Positions 24,401 through 34,467 of a stretch of 64,000 nt of DNA are shown piece by piece (position 1 is the first letter of the stretch; each line of letters starts with the position of its first letter). This DNA comes from Phoronis australis (Eukaryota; Phoronida; Phoronidae): the NCBI GenBank assembly GCA_002633005.1, contig NMRA01000554.1, positions 62,001-126,000 of the forward strand. The letters run 5' to 3'. The notes beneath the pieces are model-generated. The model had not been told where the DNA came from. It ran no database searches and saw nothing but the letters and a program-made list of their open reading frames with translations. The position numbers and the translations under genes are program-made.

Positions 24401-27400
24401 TCAAAATCTGCAGGTTTGGACGTTCTCCCTTCTATTGCGTGTAGCATGAAATGATGGACTTCTTAACTTGAAGTTGCTGAATCGTTTTTTATCATTTTGT
24501 GTTGGTTTTGAATTGTTTGAAATATACAAGATTTTGTGGGTTTTCATTAACTTTTAAATATATCCCACAAACACGCTGAGGTCATTGACATTTGATTGCC
24601 AACATTTCAGCATTTTCTGGGAGCAAATTTTCCGAGTTTTTTTTTTATAAAACGTGACTTTGAGAAACTTTGGTGTTCCCGAATCAAAGATCGTGATTCA
24701 TTTCGATTTAAAACGTACAGAAATTCGGTTTAATTTGAATTTCAACCGTCGTATTCACTCCAGCGTCTGAAAATAATTGTCGCTAGGACCCGATCACGTG
24801 TGTACACGGTAAATGACTCAAAAATGACCAAATTACGCTTCACGTAAACTCAAAAATTTATTCTACTTGATTAAGTCCTATAACTCTCATAAAAACGGCC
24901 TCGTGATAATCCTTACAGTGATATGAACGTGTTTCCAACAAAAACATACAAGAAGCAATAGGCAATTCAAGAAATCCAGGCTTCAGAGTTTTTAGGGATT
25001 GGCTAGTTCTAAAAGCGCAAATTGGAATTTGCCGGGCGCATGTACGCATTGCCTGCGACTTGAGTTGGTAACGGAAATGGAACCCTATCACGTTGAGGAA
25101 CGTTATGACATTGATTCCATAAGTGTAAAAGGTCAAGTTAGAGTTTTGTTTTAAGCAAGCTAAAATGGCGAGATGTAACGTTCAGTTTCGATTCGGAGGT
25201 CGGAGATTAGAACATGGGTTCTGGTCTTGGGGAAAATTTCCTCCTAATTAAGGCTTGCACATTCATCGACACGCTTCCGTGGCGCTTATTCGGAAATTCT
25301 ACATATTGCGAGTTTCGCATCTGTCTTATTCTGTTCGTGCTATCCCCGAGGCTGTATAAATACCTCATTTTTGCTCTCTCAACTTATCGACCGCGCGTAA
25401 TGCACCGCAGGTCGAGACATCATAATTACGAAGTGTATGTCAAACTGTCTAAAGTACATAACTTATAAAAACACTGTAATCTATCCACTACGTCCACCAA
25501 TATGTCTTCCCTAGTAGCGTAGATATGTCAGTGTTGCCTTCAATTGTTAGATGAGTCGCAATGATAAAAAGTGTGCAAGATGGCGCCATTACATAGCGAT
25601 TTGTTTTTTCTCAGGAGGTCGTTGACACGCTAACATGCGTGCGAAAACGTTCCCATGGCTTAGCTGATCCTCTAAGCGCCAGTCCCGAACCATCAGACAC
25701 CAAACCAGACCCGGGCCCCTGTACTCCGCACTCATATGGGCTGAGTGAGGTAACCAAACCCCGCCGAGTCCTTGGGAACTGAAACTCTGAGTCTCGAGGA
25801 CCAGTTCGGTGGACAACTAGGCCGGAATATGATCCACGGGACTGGAGTTTGGTCTCCGGGATTGGAGCTTTGGTCACCGGCATGGAGTATTTTCGGCGCG
25901 TGTGTGGAGTTTAGGATACAGTTGATGCCGGAATCTCACTTCCATTGGGGTGGAATTTGGTCTGAGAATGAGAAGTGCGTGTCTGAGAATTATATACCGC
26001 GGTTGGTGTCTGAAATTCAGAGTCGCGGCCATGAAATCGTTTCCACTTCTCAGCGGTAGACGCAGAACTTTTTGAACAGGTGATCTGACTTTTGTGATTG
26101 CATCATTACAGGTTTTGAGAGCAAATCAATCGTAGTCTTTCGTTGTGTCCGGAAGCTTAAACATAAAATTCTCCAAAATCCACTCGTGTAGACTAGTGAG
26201 TGTATCGGCCGTACCACGCATTTAGCCAAATATCAAAAACAGCAGAATTCAGCACACTAAAGGTAATTATTTTCCGAAATACTTGGTTTTACCAATGCCT
26301 GAGCCAAATTACTCATCTACCATTACGTCATAACGTTTTTAATAAAATGACAGGATAATAAAACAATGCCATTTTTATCATTGAACATAAATTAATATTC
26401 AAGGTGAAATTACAAATATATTCTTAAAGTTTTCTTCATCATAAACTCTTTTCGCTTCATGCAATTTTTGAGATTTTTCGTAAAAATTATTTCTGAGATA
26501 TAATGTTCCGAAGGTGGCCCCACATAACTTTACGAAGAAGGCCCTTCAGGACCAAAATAAACGATTTAGGTCTTCGTGCTCACACAGTTTCTGAGTGTAC
26601 GATAGATGTCACTAGCGACAAGCGAGATGAAACATAACGGGGGCAACAGTCACCTGCACCAGCCAATTTGCGGTTTTCTATAACGAAAAACCTAATGGTT
26701 GACAAAGTACAGAACAATACGTAACGTAACCTTAGAGATCCTCGACTTATTGTAATTATTGTAATACTGCTCATGCATGTGCTTCATTATCCTATTCAGT
26801 TGAACACTGAAAATATGGGCAATTCACACCAATTTGCTGTCGATTACATGGCGTCCGACATCTCAGCGTCAAAAGAAATATAGCAAGCGAATTTCAGACT
26901 AGGGCGTTTATCAAAACTGGCAGACGTTTTCACATATTAGGCCATCTTGCCTGTCTGACCTTGAACAGCGACACATGGGTATTGGACTGCCCTAACAAGA
27001 AGTTATCCAATCTGAACTTAACACAGCTTCCGGCCGGTTTCGAGTAGGTAATCTTTGAAAGCCCTGTAAAGCGATTATATATCCCCGCATTCCGTCAAAG
27101 AAGCGAACTTTTGATTTAAACCACTTTCTGCCATCAATTTGTTTTCAACTTGTTCCTTGCCCTGATGACAAATGATTTCTGAGCTGGCAAAGAAGTGGCA
27201 CTGAGCGATATTTCTGGACACAAAATTGTACTCTGCGCCTAGAAATGCGACACCATGACAAATCAACTTAGCGCGCGTAGTCTCCAAGCAATGGCGAGCT
27301 GTTATAGTTCTCAGTTTCCAAACCCTGAAAGCACGAATCATTTGGTAAAGGAACCGTAGTTTGAGGCCGGTTTTGCGATCCGTGCTTAAAACAAAGTTAA

Positions 27401-30400
27401 AGCTGTTTATGTTAAAAAGCACGTGAAAGACCCCATATGTTTTAGTCTCTATCTAAATACAGACAAATGGCACACAATATACTTACCGCTTTGAACTGTT
27501 TGGGCGGAAGTTTCGCTTAAGTTTATGTAAGACCCTAGGAAAATGTCCAAATTTGCCTAAATTTGGAACATCATATCTCATAGATGACCGTCGGATTCAT
27601 GTGAAACTTTCAGTGCTATGCTTTAAACATTGTTTTCCAAAGAAGTATTAGGAAGTACTTTCAAAATGAACGTTTTTGGCAAAATTTCATCTTGCTATTG
27701 ATGCCGCTGTTTTGGTATCAATGTGCCTTAACTTTTTGCTAAATTTTACTAACAAGGGCAACGCGCAACGCTGAAATGCACCCATGACATCACTGCAAAC
27801 TGTATGCTTTTAGGGGTGTTTATTAATATAAAGATGGCAACTTGATGACAAAAAATACGCAAAACCCACATCAGGTGTCGTCGCCTCCCTTATAGAAAAC
27901 TATTTACCAAATGTCATCAAAAATCGCCAAGGAACTCCAAAAATGAGGCAAATCTGAAAAAGCAACTTGTCGTTAGGAGACACAGTGGTAATCGAATCCA
28001 TCCAACTGTTGGAATACGCTTGGCGAATTTCTAAAAGATCTTGCTAGTTTCACAATGATCCTTTCACCCGTTTGGCGTATAAAAAGGGCGGACACCAAAA
28101 ACAGACTCGAAATAATAAAAATGGTAAATAGTTGGTGTAGACTACGTCGAATCTATTCCACTGAAAATGAACAGGCATCGTTTTCCTTTTAATAGAAACT
28201 TACTTTTCAAATTTCACAAAAAAATAATGAATTCCCAACATACAGAGGCAAACTAAACTCAACTAAAAACCCACTGAGCCAAAGCGGTCTGAAACCTGTG
28301 GCCATCAGTTGTTAACTCTTTACAGGGAATTTCCGAAAGTAGGCTCATAAAAAATGCACCCATGGGGAAATGTTTGGAAAGTTTTCCAAAAAGTACGCCC
28401 TTGGGCATATTTAGGGTAACTGTTTGCATGTTTTGAAAATGCGATGAATTGTTCTAAAGTAATGATGTAATATGTTTTGATGCATAAGATTTTGTTTATT
28501 TTGGCAAGACATTATATCTTGGGATCGCGATTTCACTCAAATAATCATCATTTAACGAGATATTGGATGACTTTGTTGGTAACTAACCGTATTAGTACAG
28601 TATGACGGACTGTTTTAACTGATGGCACAGTCTCCGAAATTATGCCCTTTTTCTGAAAATACGCCCGGGCGTACATTTGGTTTCATTTGGTGTTTTTGAA
28701 AGGTCGTTTTCCGAATTTCCGCCCATGGGCCTATTTTCGGAAATTCCCGTTAGGAACACATCTGCGAATTTCACAAAGATCCTGGAAAGCTGCATGTGCA
28801 AATTCGCCACACATGGGCGGGGCACAATAGGGGACTGGAGGGGCTATAGCCCCCCCCCCCACTTATTTCATTGCTGCGCAGCCCATCACTAGGAGGTGCC
28901 AGATGAGTCGAACACACCCAAAATTCGACAGTAGCCGGCCGGCCTTCTTCTCAGGAACACATTTGCCAATTTATATAACAATCCTTTTTGCGGTTTGGCG
29001 GAGAGAGACGGGCACAAAAAAGTGACCCGCAAATATAAAATGGCCATTAGTGGTACAGAAAACGTTAGATCCGTCCAAAAAATGGGAGTGTAACAATGCA
29101 TTCACAGGGTTTAGTTTTAAAAAATAAAACCTGTGTAACGATTTTAACCAATCCTCGTTCTGTCACCTGCTAATACATCATTGGCATCAATCTCTTAATA
29201 CAAAAGCAGAAATCAACTACAAACTCATACCTCCTATTTCACAAATTGAAGCGTAGGTCATCTTACCCGTTTAGCAGACTTAGAAAAGAGTTTTCAAATT
29301 TTCCTTCCAATTCCTGAGGGTTGTCGAGGGTTGCAGAGCATTCGTTTCAGAACGGGACGGGAAAGTACCGGTAGTTTCCAATATCTATTAATAGGCCAAG
29401 CGTGGTTTTGGTAATATGTGGGCGCATAAAAAGATATGGAAACGTGACCTAGTTAATAGCACATGGGTAAAAAGTCAAAAATCAAATTCTACAAGCTTTC
29501 GATTTTCAGAAAATATTATAGTTTTGTAGATATTTGTCCAAATGATAATACATACCGTGGATAATACGCGTACAAGGAAGTTACGCATTTCTAAAGATAT
29601 GCGGGAATTTTCACCGCTCGTCCTTCTGAGCGGCTTTTACCAGGACCAAAGGGAGCGCGGCGCCGTAGTCAGGTAAAGTTGTGATGACCGCATTGTACGA
29701 TACGAGCACGACCCAATTAAATGTAATTACCCGACCATAAACTGTATTGAACATCTCTGACTGTACATAATGGCGAATTTTGAAAAGGCATTGACCACTA
29801 ATTTTCGTTAAAAACAACACCACGTCGGTATTCAGCTGGAAAAAAGCAACCAAGTACGGTTTTCGATTTTTAAAAATCGATGAACTAATAATCTAAAAAC
29901 TGCAACCATTGGGTACGATTGAATATAAACTACCGCGCGTATTGGTATACTCTGTGGATATGTACAAACGCTGATCAGAGTTAACAATATCACATGGATT
30001 CATTTTTAATATTCTTTCAATCTCGTTTAACCAGATTTTTGACCAGAAAACAGTTGTACTTAACTTGTGCCCACTTTTCATTTTTTTATTACTGACAAAC
30101 AGCCAGAATAGTTACATAGTCAGTGCCACCGAAATTGTCCTGAGATTCCAAATCTTCAGTTTGGTTATCACCATATTTGCAAACAAGTGGGCATTAAAAA
30201 TTAAATAACGAAAACCAATACGAAACATACCGTTCCTTTGGGAAGTGGCCCTTTGTGAAGATAAACACAAGTTAACCTTTTTAGTCATTTTGTAATATTT
30301 ATAATGTACCAAGTTAAAACTACTCTCCAGAGTTGTAGACTGTAACTCTGCAAATGTCAGAGAAAACCAAATTGGGGGTACTAACAACAACAATTGTTGA

Positions 30401-30812
30401 GACAGTAATGCTAGCTATTACCTTTCCACTTCATTAGCTCAGATCTACATTAATACAAAGGGCGTGCTAACTACTTAGGCATCGCAAAGGTTGTCTAGGG
30501 CAAAGGGAATCTGAGCGGTGACCAGTATAAGCGAGAAATTCTCTACCTGAAACTTAAGTTGAAAAATGTCAACAAATTGCTACGACTTGTATACGGAGGT
30601 ACATTTCTTTCGTCGGAAAGTTATTAATAATAATCAATATGTCTTTTCTAGATGACATACTGGGACGAGAAAGCATCAAGCGACCATCAAGTCTTCAAAT
30701 TCTGCCCAATCCATATCAGCTACCGCTGAGTAGGAGACCTGGTAGTATGAACGTCATACCAGAAACTTCAAAGCGTTCCAGCGTCATAGCCGACGAAATA
30801 GAATCACTTTAA
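9302..30812 (+). CDS. PRR5: PRR5/PRR5L (Protor) orthologue, TORC2-associated protein, 300 aa, eight exons
   Basis: Coding exons are 9302-9447, 18298-18427, 18752-18809, 19336-19427, 20089-20164, 22440-22504, 24239-24413 and 30652-30812. They total 903 nt, every junction is GT-AG and every phase fits, giving 300 residues. The protein is the HbrB-domain family that in vertebrates binds Rictor within mTOR complex 2 and affects Akt/PKC/SGK signalling. Family landmarks appear in order: FMSP...LPRF (17-30), NVQTVVVGLFQRK (49-61), IRALLKTDIG (75-84), NQLIKKGMVILRE (93-105), LWDEFFTDILPTLEAIF (122-138), IRQLTLKSFRD (148-158), PPSITQMFLVLL (178-189) and YMRLERLAARVV (201-212). The C-terminal Ser/Pro/Arg-rich tail is shorter than in human PRR5 and PRR5L. 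It is probably co-orthologous to both paralogues. The introns contain several transposons. The first in-frame ATG after an upstream stop (9200-9202) was taken as the start. ATTAAA at 31234-31239 is a possible poly(A) signal. Confidence 0.93.
10616..10715. repeat. Short imperfect repeats around ACTAGGATCYAT
   Basis: ACTAGGATC followed by TAT or CAT recurs at about 10614, 10673 and 10701, with CCTGTGCTAAAATC/CCTACACTAGG-like spacers. This is a small degenerate tandem cluster. Confidence 0.5.
13700..13983 (+). repeat. Dispersed repeat family 1, copy B
   Basis: It is the counterpart of 2052-2335, with the same ordered blocks (GGTGGCGGAACA, TTTTACGTCACATGA, ATAACCTCATGTTG, TGTGCACTTTTGGGG). Divergence is substantial, so the family is old. 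Confidence 0.6.
15961..15993 (-). ncRNA. Hammerhead-ribozyme-like core, left arm of the Penelope-like element
   Basis: On the minus strand this reads CTGAGGA, stem II GGTGT...ACACC, then GAAAC: the CUGANGA/GAAA catalytic core layout. It is the mirror image of the copy at 17082. Hammerhead motifs are known in Penelope-like elements. Stems I and III were not verified and there is one extra T before stem II, so activity is doubtful. Confidence 0.45.
16079..16355 (-). pseudogene. GIY-YIG endonuclease C-terminal fragment (Penelope-like), left arm
   Basis: Read on the minus strand from the gap edge, the frame continues CGSSYIGETVRHLKTRTKEHL-type sequence and ends at 16079. It is the mirror copy of the right arm. 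The N-terminal part and the reverse transcriptase are missing or hidden in the gap. Confidence 0.65.
16679..16996 (+). pseudogene. GIY-YIG endonuclease C-terminal fragment (Penelope-like), right arm
   Basis: Just after the gap the frame reads YKFICAGCGSSYIGETVRHL, with the YIG half of the GIY-YIG motif, the conserved Arg of RHLKTR, and EH further on. The preceding Cys-x2-Cys before the motif is typical of Penelope-like endonucleases. The frame closes at 16996. Function is presumably lost because only the C-terminal domain is present. Confidence 0.7.
17082..17114 (+). ncRNA. Hammerhead-ribozyme-like core, right arm of the Penelope-like element
   Basis: CTGAGGA (17082-17088) is followed by a 5-bp stem GGTGT/ACACC with an A/T-rich loop and then GAAAC (17110-17114). 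This is the conserved CUGANGA-stem II-GAAA core. It lies ~90 bp downstream of the GIY-YIG frame, the position expected for the ribozyme of Penelope-like elements. I could not pair stems I and III convincingly, so it may be a relic. Confidence 0.45.
17370..17445 (-). repeat. Dispersed repeat family 1, inverted fragment
   Basis: The reverse complement matches the left part of 2052-2335 (blocks around GCAAGWCTTCGCG and ATTACRCGAGATTT). It is a short, diverged third member. Confidence 0.4.
18298..18427 (+). CDS. PRR5: PRR5-like exon 2 (residues 49-92)
   Basis: The acceptor TTTTAG precedes the exon and the donor is CAG|GTATTT. It encodes VQTVVVGLFQRKALP and IRALLKTDIGPVLIELYQ, closely matching the start of the HbrB domain of vertebrate PRR5 (VFQRKGLP, LLKTELG). 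Confidence 0.95.
18752..18809 (+). CDS. PRR5: PRR5-like exon 3 (residues 93-111)
   Basis: This 58-nt exon encodes NQLIKKGMVILRESVKNLT. The human protein has NQLLTKGMVILRD at the same place. The borders are GCAG| and G|GTACGT. Confidence 0.94.
19336..19427 (+). CDS. PRR5: PRR5-like exon 4 (residues 112-142)
   Basis: It encodes DELLKELGDLWDEFFTDILP followed by TLEAIFHLLQ, the best-conserved HbrB block (human: WDFFFSDVLPMLQAIF). The borders are TTTTAG| and CAG|GTAAAA. Confidence 0.95.
20089..20164 (+). CDS. PRR5: PRR5-like exon 5 (residues 143-167)
   Basis: It encodes PAKLSIRQLTLKSFRDIIV and LKTKLR, matching the human PRR5L stretch LTIRQISLLGFRDLVLLKVKL. It lies 55 bp upstream of the Kolobok-like element that begins at 20224, so the transposon sits just inside the intron after the donor GTAAGT. 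Confidence 0.93.
20224..20370 (+). repeat. Left terminal inverted repeat of the Kolobok-like element
   Basis: It pairs with 21744-21890. Visible mismatches include GGTTAGTTATCC against GGTTGGTTATCC and CCGGAAG against CTGGAAG. Confidence 0.9.
20489..21340 (+). pseudogene. THAP zinc-finger / Cys-rich transposase N-terminus, frameshifted
   Basis: The frame at 20489 starts MPHCCCVPGCTNYR, with Cys5 and Cys10 of a THAP finger, then FPMDDTLRRTW. Near 20630 the frame shifts and continues YRVCGKHFLPSDYERDL, supplying the Cys-x2-His of the C2CH set, then a Pro/Ser-rich linker. Near 20860-20900 it shifts back to the first frame and reads a second block, FRRCQVCGEGV...WECVAGHSGKWDS, with a Cys-x2-Cys and Cys-x3-His arrangement found next to THAP domains in eukaryotic transposases. 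The DDE catalytic region is absent. Two frameshifts make it a pseudogene. Even when intact it would have bound the element ends rather than cut them. Confidence 0.72.
21175..21543 (-). CDS. P2X7 ballast-like (P2RX7_C) Cys-rich domain fragment inside the transposon
   Basis: The minus-strand frame starts at Met 21543 and is open for 122 codons. Residues 28-60 are acidic and helical-looking (YMFEPEYNEAEYAQAQ). Residues 62-80 hold W-C-x-C-x2-C-x8-C-x-C-C, close to the W-C-x-C-x2-C ... C-C signature at the start of the P2X7 receptor cytoplasmic ballast domain, which also occurs as a free-standing domain in invertebrates. After residue ~92 the similarity ends at an ATG|GTTAAG that could be a splice donor; the rest overlaps the plus-strand Cys-rich region. 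The second half of the domain is not found. Product and expression are unproven. Assignment is by motif only. Confidence 0.5.
   Translation of the reverse strand: MTRSVSDGDLVHSSGDEEFFHGHSVGGYMFEPEYNEAEYAQAQAAVERNEAATEDRRGDTSWCKCTVCVVMPTSMECLCCSEFDEAKPLLDMVKWTSGIPRTKEQLSHLPECPATHSHWMVT
21744..21890 (-). repeat. Right terminal inverted repeat of the Kolobok-like element
   Basis: Reverse complement of 20224-20370, ending CCTTCGCCT directly before TTAA. Confidence 0.9.
22440..22504 (+). CDS. PRR5: PRR5-like exon 6 (residues 168-189)
   Basis: This 65-nt exon encodes EVPPSITQMFLVLL, matching VPPAIVQMLLVLQ of human PRR5. The borders are TTTTTACAG| and TTA|GTACGT. Confidence 0.92.
23267..23600. mobile_element. 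Mutator-like MITE with 11-bp target duplication
   Basis: GTGATTTAGTC occurs as a direct repeat at 23267-23277 and 23590-23600. The enclosed 312 bp begins CTCGCTGGTTCCCTACGTGC and ends with its near inverse. A second shared block (CCAGCACGCAGGTATCAC at ~23301-23318 against GTGATACCTGCGTGCTGG at ~23537) makes the arms about 40-55 bp. A target duplication of 9-11 bp suggests Mutator-type transposition. No coding capacity. It sits in PRR5-like intron 6. Confidence 0.65.
24239..24413 (+). CDS. PRR5: PRR5-like exon 7 (residues 190-247)
   Basis: It encodes CVHGFTAPDENYMRLERLA, then VVCPMLGFDGFYTG, matching VHE...TEDYLRLETLVQKVVSPYLG in human PRR5. It continues into a basic Ser-rich tail (RQPSLHERSKSA). 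The borders are CTTTAG| and GCAG|GTTTGG. Confidence 0.92.
25680..26060. repeat. Dispersed repeat family 2, copy A
   Basis: It shares ordered blocks with 31990-32335: CCCGGxCCxxxxxACTC, CGGCATGGAGT, TTTGGTC, TTTGGTCACC, TTTTCGGCGCG/TCTTCGGCGCG, CAGTTTAGG/GAGTTTAGGAT, and TGGAATCGTTTCCAC/TGAAATCGTTTCCAC. No protein-coding signature. Confidence 0.6.
28005..29110. repeat. Cluster of diverged direct repeats, family 3
   Basis: The units at 28005-28200 and 28940-29110 share CCAATTT/GCGAATTT, GATCCTTT/AATCCTTTTTG, a GTTTGGCG core, a GGxGGxACACC/ACGGGCACA block, AATATAAAATGG/ATAAAAATGGTAA and GTCxAATCTATTC/GATCCGTCC. A fragment, GGAACACATCTGCGAATTTC, occurs at 28754. A 13-base C tract ends near 28860. 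Confidence 0.5.
30652..30812 (+). CDS. PRR5: PRR5-like terminal exon 8 (residues 248-300) with stop
   Basis: After TTTTCTAG| the frame continues DDILGRESIKRPSSLQILP to TAA at 30810-30812. The phase fits exon 7 exactly. DILGRESIKR...LPNP is weakly similar to DVLAKNPVVRS...LLNP in human PRR5. The tail is rich in Ser, Arg and Pro, as in the family, and offers likely phosphorylation sites. It lies 6.2 kb after exon 7, so an intervening small exon could exist, although none is needed for the phase. Confidence 0.8.
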
Positions 30813-31989
30813 CTCGATGTCATCTTCGATGCAAGTGACGTAGCTTGTGGTCCTGTAGTTTTCTACGCCACACTGAGGATAGACGAGAAAAGAAACATTT
30901 GGATGGGACCCCAGTCGTTGGAAGTTCTATAGAAGGCCACTCTTTAGTCGAGTAAGGTAAATAGGCCTACACGCCTCCATCTCGGTCTTTCACAAACAGT
31001 GCACAATCCACATTTCCGGACCAGGCACGTGTTACTGAAATCCGTTGTTTCATCTCATGGCAAACATTCAATGCAGTGAGAAAAGGAAGACGTCCGTACC
31101 CTCTTCTACGCGCGAGTTTCTCCACCATCTTGAATATGTAATGGTAGGCGGAGTAAACACGTGCATCACCGGGGTCAATGGACAGGACAACAAGATATGT
31201 TTAAACCTATAATTTTCGGAGACTATCAATTTGATTAAAGGTTGCAATCATACCATTCTCAAAATATCAAATATTACCGCAAACTCTGATAGCCACGTAT
31301 ACTCAAATTTGGGATGCATTTAAAAATGCCGAAGACAGTATTATCCACTAATTTGCATGGCCAGCCACGTTTTCACAAAGTCCACCCACGGTCAGTATTC
31401 ATACAAGGAAAAAACGAATCTTTGAATCTGTGTTAATTCAGCACGTTGATAAGGCAGCAATAAGAATTGTTAATCTTGATGCACTCCATCTGTTGGTCAA
31501 AGTACGTGATCTATATGGCGTGTACGCGTGAAAAACAACCCCGCTGGGTGACATTAGTTATTATCAGATTCTGTATTGGCCATTTACCCCCTAGGTGAAG
31601 AGAAATCTTCATTTCATTGCAAACAACCAGAGAAAGATTGCTTGTGACATGCACACCATAGCCACCTAACCAACAATGTGATGTGTAAGTTTAGCTTATT
31701 AAGCTGAAAGTCGTCCCCTCACTGTGCTACTAATGTTATCTTTCGCGCTTTTGTTTATAGCGTGACTATTTTGTGCTCATAAACAATAACAACTTAGGCG
31801 TACGCGGTAGCCGGGAAAAAAGTTGCTAGAGAGTATCGGGAACGGAGATTTTTTTTCTTCTGACGAGCGCGTGTGTAGGCCTAGTGTGTGAGCTTTGAGT
31901 CCGTCAAAATGTAACTGTGAAATTGCGGAGAAACATTTATTTAGTGGTTATTTAGTGGTAAATATCAGGGGTGGGAACAGCCAGTTTCA

Positions 31990-32335
31990 TGCATGTGCCT
32001 CTGGAAATTCCGACTTGGATCAGGCTCTAAATCATAGTCCCGGACCAGCAAACATCTACTCCCGAACCCGAGGCAGAAATTCCACACCCGCGCCCTAGGT
32101 AAACTGCAGACACTCCTCTCCCGGCCCGCAATCCGCCGGCATGGAGTTTGGTCTTGGGGCAAAGAATTTGGTCACCAGTAAAGAGTTTCTTCGGCGCGCA
32201 TGTGCAGTTTAGGGGTGCTGGAATATAATTTGTTCCGCAGGTTTATTGCTTGTGCTGGTCTAAGACTGGAATTTGCGGGCGTGGTAATGGAATCGTTTCC
32301 ACCTCCTGATGTTTATCACCATGATATTTTACTGG
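31990..32335. repeat. Dispersed repeat family 2, copy B
   Basis: It matches 25680-26060 in block order, most clearly GGCATGGAGTTTGGTCT, TTTGGTCACCAG, TTCTTCGGCGCGCATG and AATCGTTTCCACC. Confidence 0.6.
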
Positions 32336-33644
32336 GAAGCACTCTATCAGTTTCCCGGGACAGTGTTCCGAAACGCAATAAATAGGACAAGATACAGGCA
32401 CCGGGGTCTTACACTTATATTTCGATTTCGCACACAAGTAGAACGGAAATGGTAAAAATGATTTAGAATTCCATAGCTCGGATCGAGATTATACCCTAGT
32501 CCGGGGGCGAATCTGTGAGTTTTAGTTTGAGAGTGTCAAACGTAATTTGCCCAATTTCCTCGAACCCTAGGCCTAAGTTGTGTGTTCAGATAAGGTGAAT
32601 GCGGAAGGGCAACTGAGCAGACGCGTTGATTTTTCAGGAGTATTATCCTTCCTGAAGCCGTTTTTGTCAATTTGACACGTTTAACTAACTATAAAAGGCA
32701 GTAGTGAAATTTTTTAGTTAATTTCTATAAAAACGAAATTTTCTGAAACCGGAAGTGGTGAGAAGGTTAGCAAGTTCACGGTAAACGTCACGTGTCCCGA
32801 TTTTACAGCGTAGTTACTCCAGCCGCCTGCACATGTGGGCATTTTGGGTATCTGTAGGCCTACTGTATGTCAACCCAACCACCAGAACGCAAAGTCATGG
32901 TATTTAATAGTCTTGACCAATTTTGAGTAGGGGCTCCAATATCCCCGGGTTGCTGTAGTGACTTACCACATGTGACAGAGTTCCACTCTATTCCGTGTTA
33001 CACGCCTACACGAGCATTGTTAAAAAGGACTTTGAAATAAAAGGTGATTCAGCAGTGATGCCCTCCGGGCAAGTAATTTTTTCATAAGAGCAAGTGAAAT
33101 TCAAGGTTTACTTGCCTGACTGGCAAGTTGTAAAAAAGTTAATGTCAAGACAAACTTTTGTGTCATTGCAGCAGTGTTCCCTCGAACGTTGTATTTACTT
33201 TCTTTTCTACTTCGGCTAAAAATATTTTGGTACTTTGCCATTGGTAATTTTCGAGTAAAAGGAATTTTAGTAAACCTATGGCGCATCTCAATCATCGACT
33301 GACGATACGTTACATGATGAAAATCCAAAGCTGAGGTTCAATCTTTTGTTCTTTTGTTTGCAAACAATTCTACCAGTGTAGAAAGATTTTTCAAAAATAC
33401 TTGACGCTAGGTTCTATCTGCGATGAAATAGTTTCGTTTAATTACTGCATGGAGACGTCGATCAGGAAATGTGTCTGTTTCTCTATGGTTAGAGAAGTTT
33501 TGTTTTTCATGACCATACACACACGCACACGCACACCACCAGAGTGTTACGCCCCTGACAACCCCCCCCCCCCCTCCACCCCCAACAGAAGTTACGCCCC
33601 TGATCGCAACAGCCGTGAATGAGATACAATGCTATTTCAGGAGA

Positions 33645-33714
33645 CAGTGCGGCCTGAGATAAGTGTCCACTACCTTTACTCAAGGTCATGGATTCGAGTC
33701 CTACTTGGGCACAC
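33645..33714 (+). repeat. tRNA-derived SINE head (degenerate)
   Basis: GCGGCCTGAGATAAGTGTCC resembles a pol III A box region of tRNA-type SINEs. About 30 bases on, GATTCGAGTCC (33691-33701) matches the B box. A tRNA fold is not complete, so this is a SINE relic and not a functional tRNA gene. Confidence 0.45.
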
Positions 33715-34467
33715 TGCGAAGTCCTTGAGTCAGGTTTCTAGCACCTCAGATCGGTTTCACTAAAAATTAATAAAGCATAAAAATTGTTCCAGGTGATCAG
33801 TACATTGGGACCACTTGAACGGCCTGCGCACGTCTGGTACAACATGTACCAGACCACCTGCAATAATTCCGTTACTACATTTTTTTACTTTTGCTTTTGA
33901 TATGAGGTACAATGTTTAAACAACCTTTTTCTCTTTGTTTTTGAAACGGCACCAGTTGATGCTATGGAAAACCATGTGTTATTGCTGCTTTCAATATGTA
34001 GACAATAAGCTCTGTTACTTCAATCTGTCAACAGTGAAGAGGCCATGATGACCCTAATAAGTAAATTAGACTATATAAAGCTGAATCTCCTGCCCACGTT
34101 TGAAAAGCATGGACAGCATTTTCCAAGGCGACTATCGCTTACTCGGTAATACGCTGGATGGTACTTTTGAGCGTAAAGTTATTTTTTGTCATGATGAGGG
34201 AGCACTTGTGTCACGTTTTGTATGGCTATGTAACCCAATTTTATTTGTCAGTTCTCATGGAATGTCAAAGAAGCGAAACATCATNNNNNNNNNNNNNNNN
34301 NNNNNNNNNNNNNNNNNNNNNNNNNNNNNNNNNNNNNNNNNNNNNNNNNNNNNNNNNNNNNNNNNNNNNNNNNNNNNNNNNNNNNNNNNNNNNNNNNNNN
34401 NNNNNNNNNNNNNNNNNNNNNNNNNNNNNNNNNNNNNNNNNNNNNNNNNNNNNNNNNNNNNNNNNNN

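Larger units (their letters stand above)
24414..30651 (+). other. PRR5: PRR5-like intron 7 (6.2 kb)
   Basis: It contains one member of dispersed repeat family 2 (25680-26060) and diverged direct copies of family 3 (28005-28200, 28745-28790, 28940-29110). The remainder is AT-rich with no supported exon. Confidence 0.7.
30813..34284. other. Intergenic stretch between the PRR5-like gene and the LicD-type gene
   Basis: It holds the PRR5-like 3' UTR of unknown length, a family-2 repeat (31990-32335), a C-rich tract (about 33565-33580) flanked by two GTTACGCCCCTGA copies, and a tRNA-like SINE head (33645-33714). No coding exon is supported. Confidence 0.5.

Noticed and set aside
33691-33701. B box taken as a functional tRNA gene
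   Set aside because: No acceptor stem or full cloverleaf can be formed; a SINE head explains it better.
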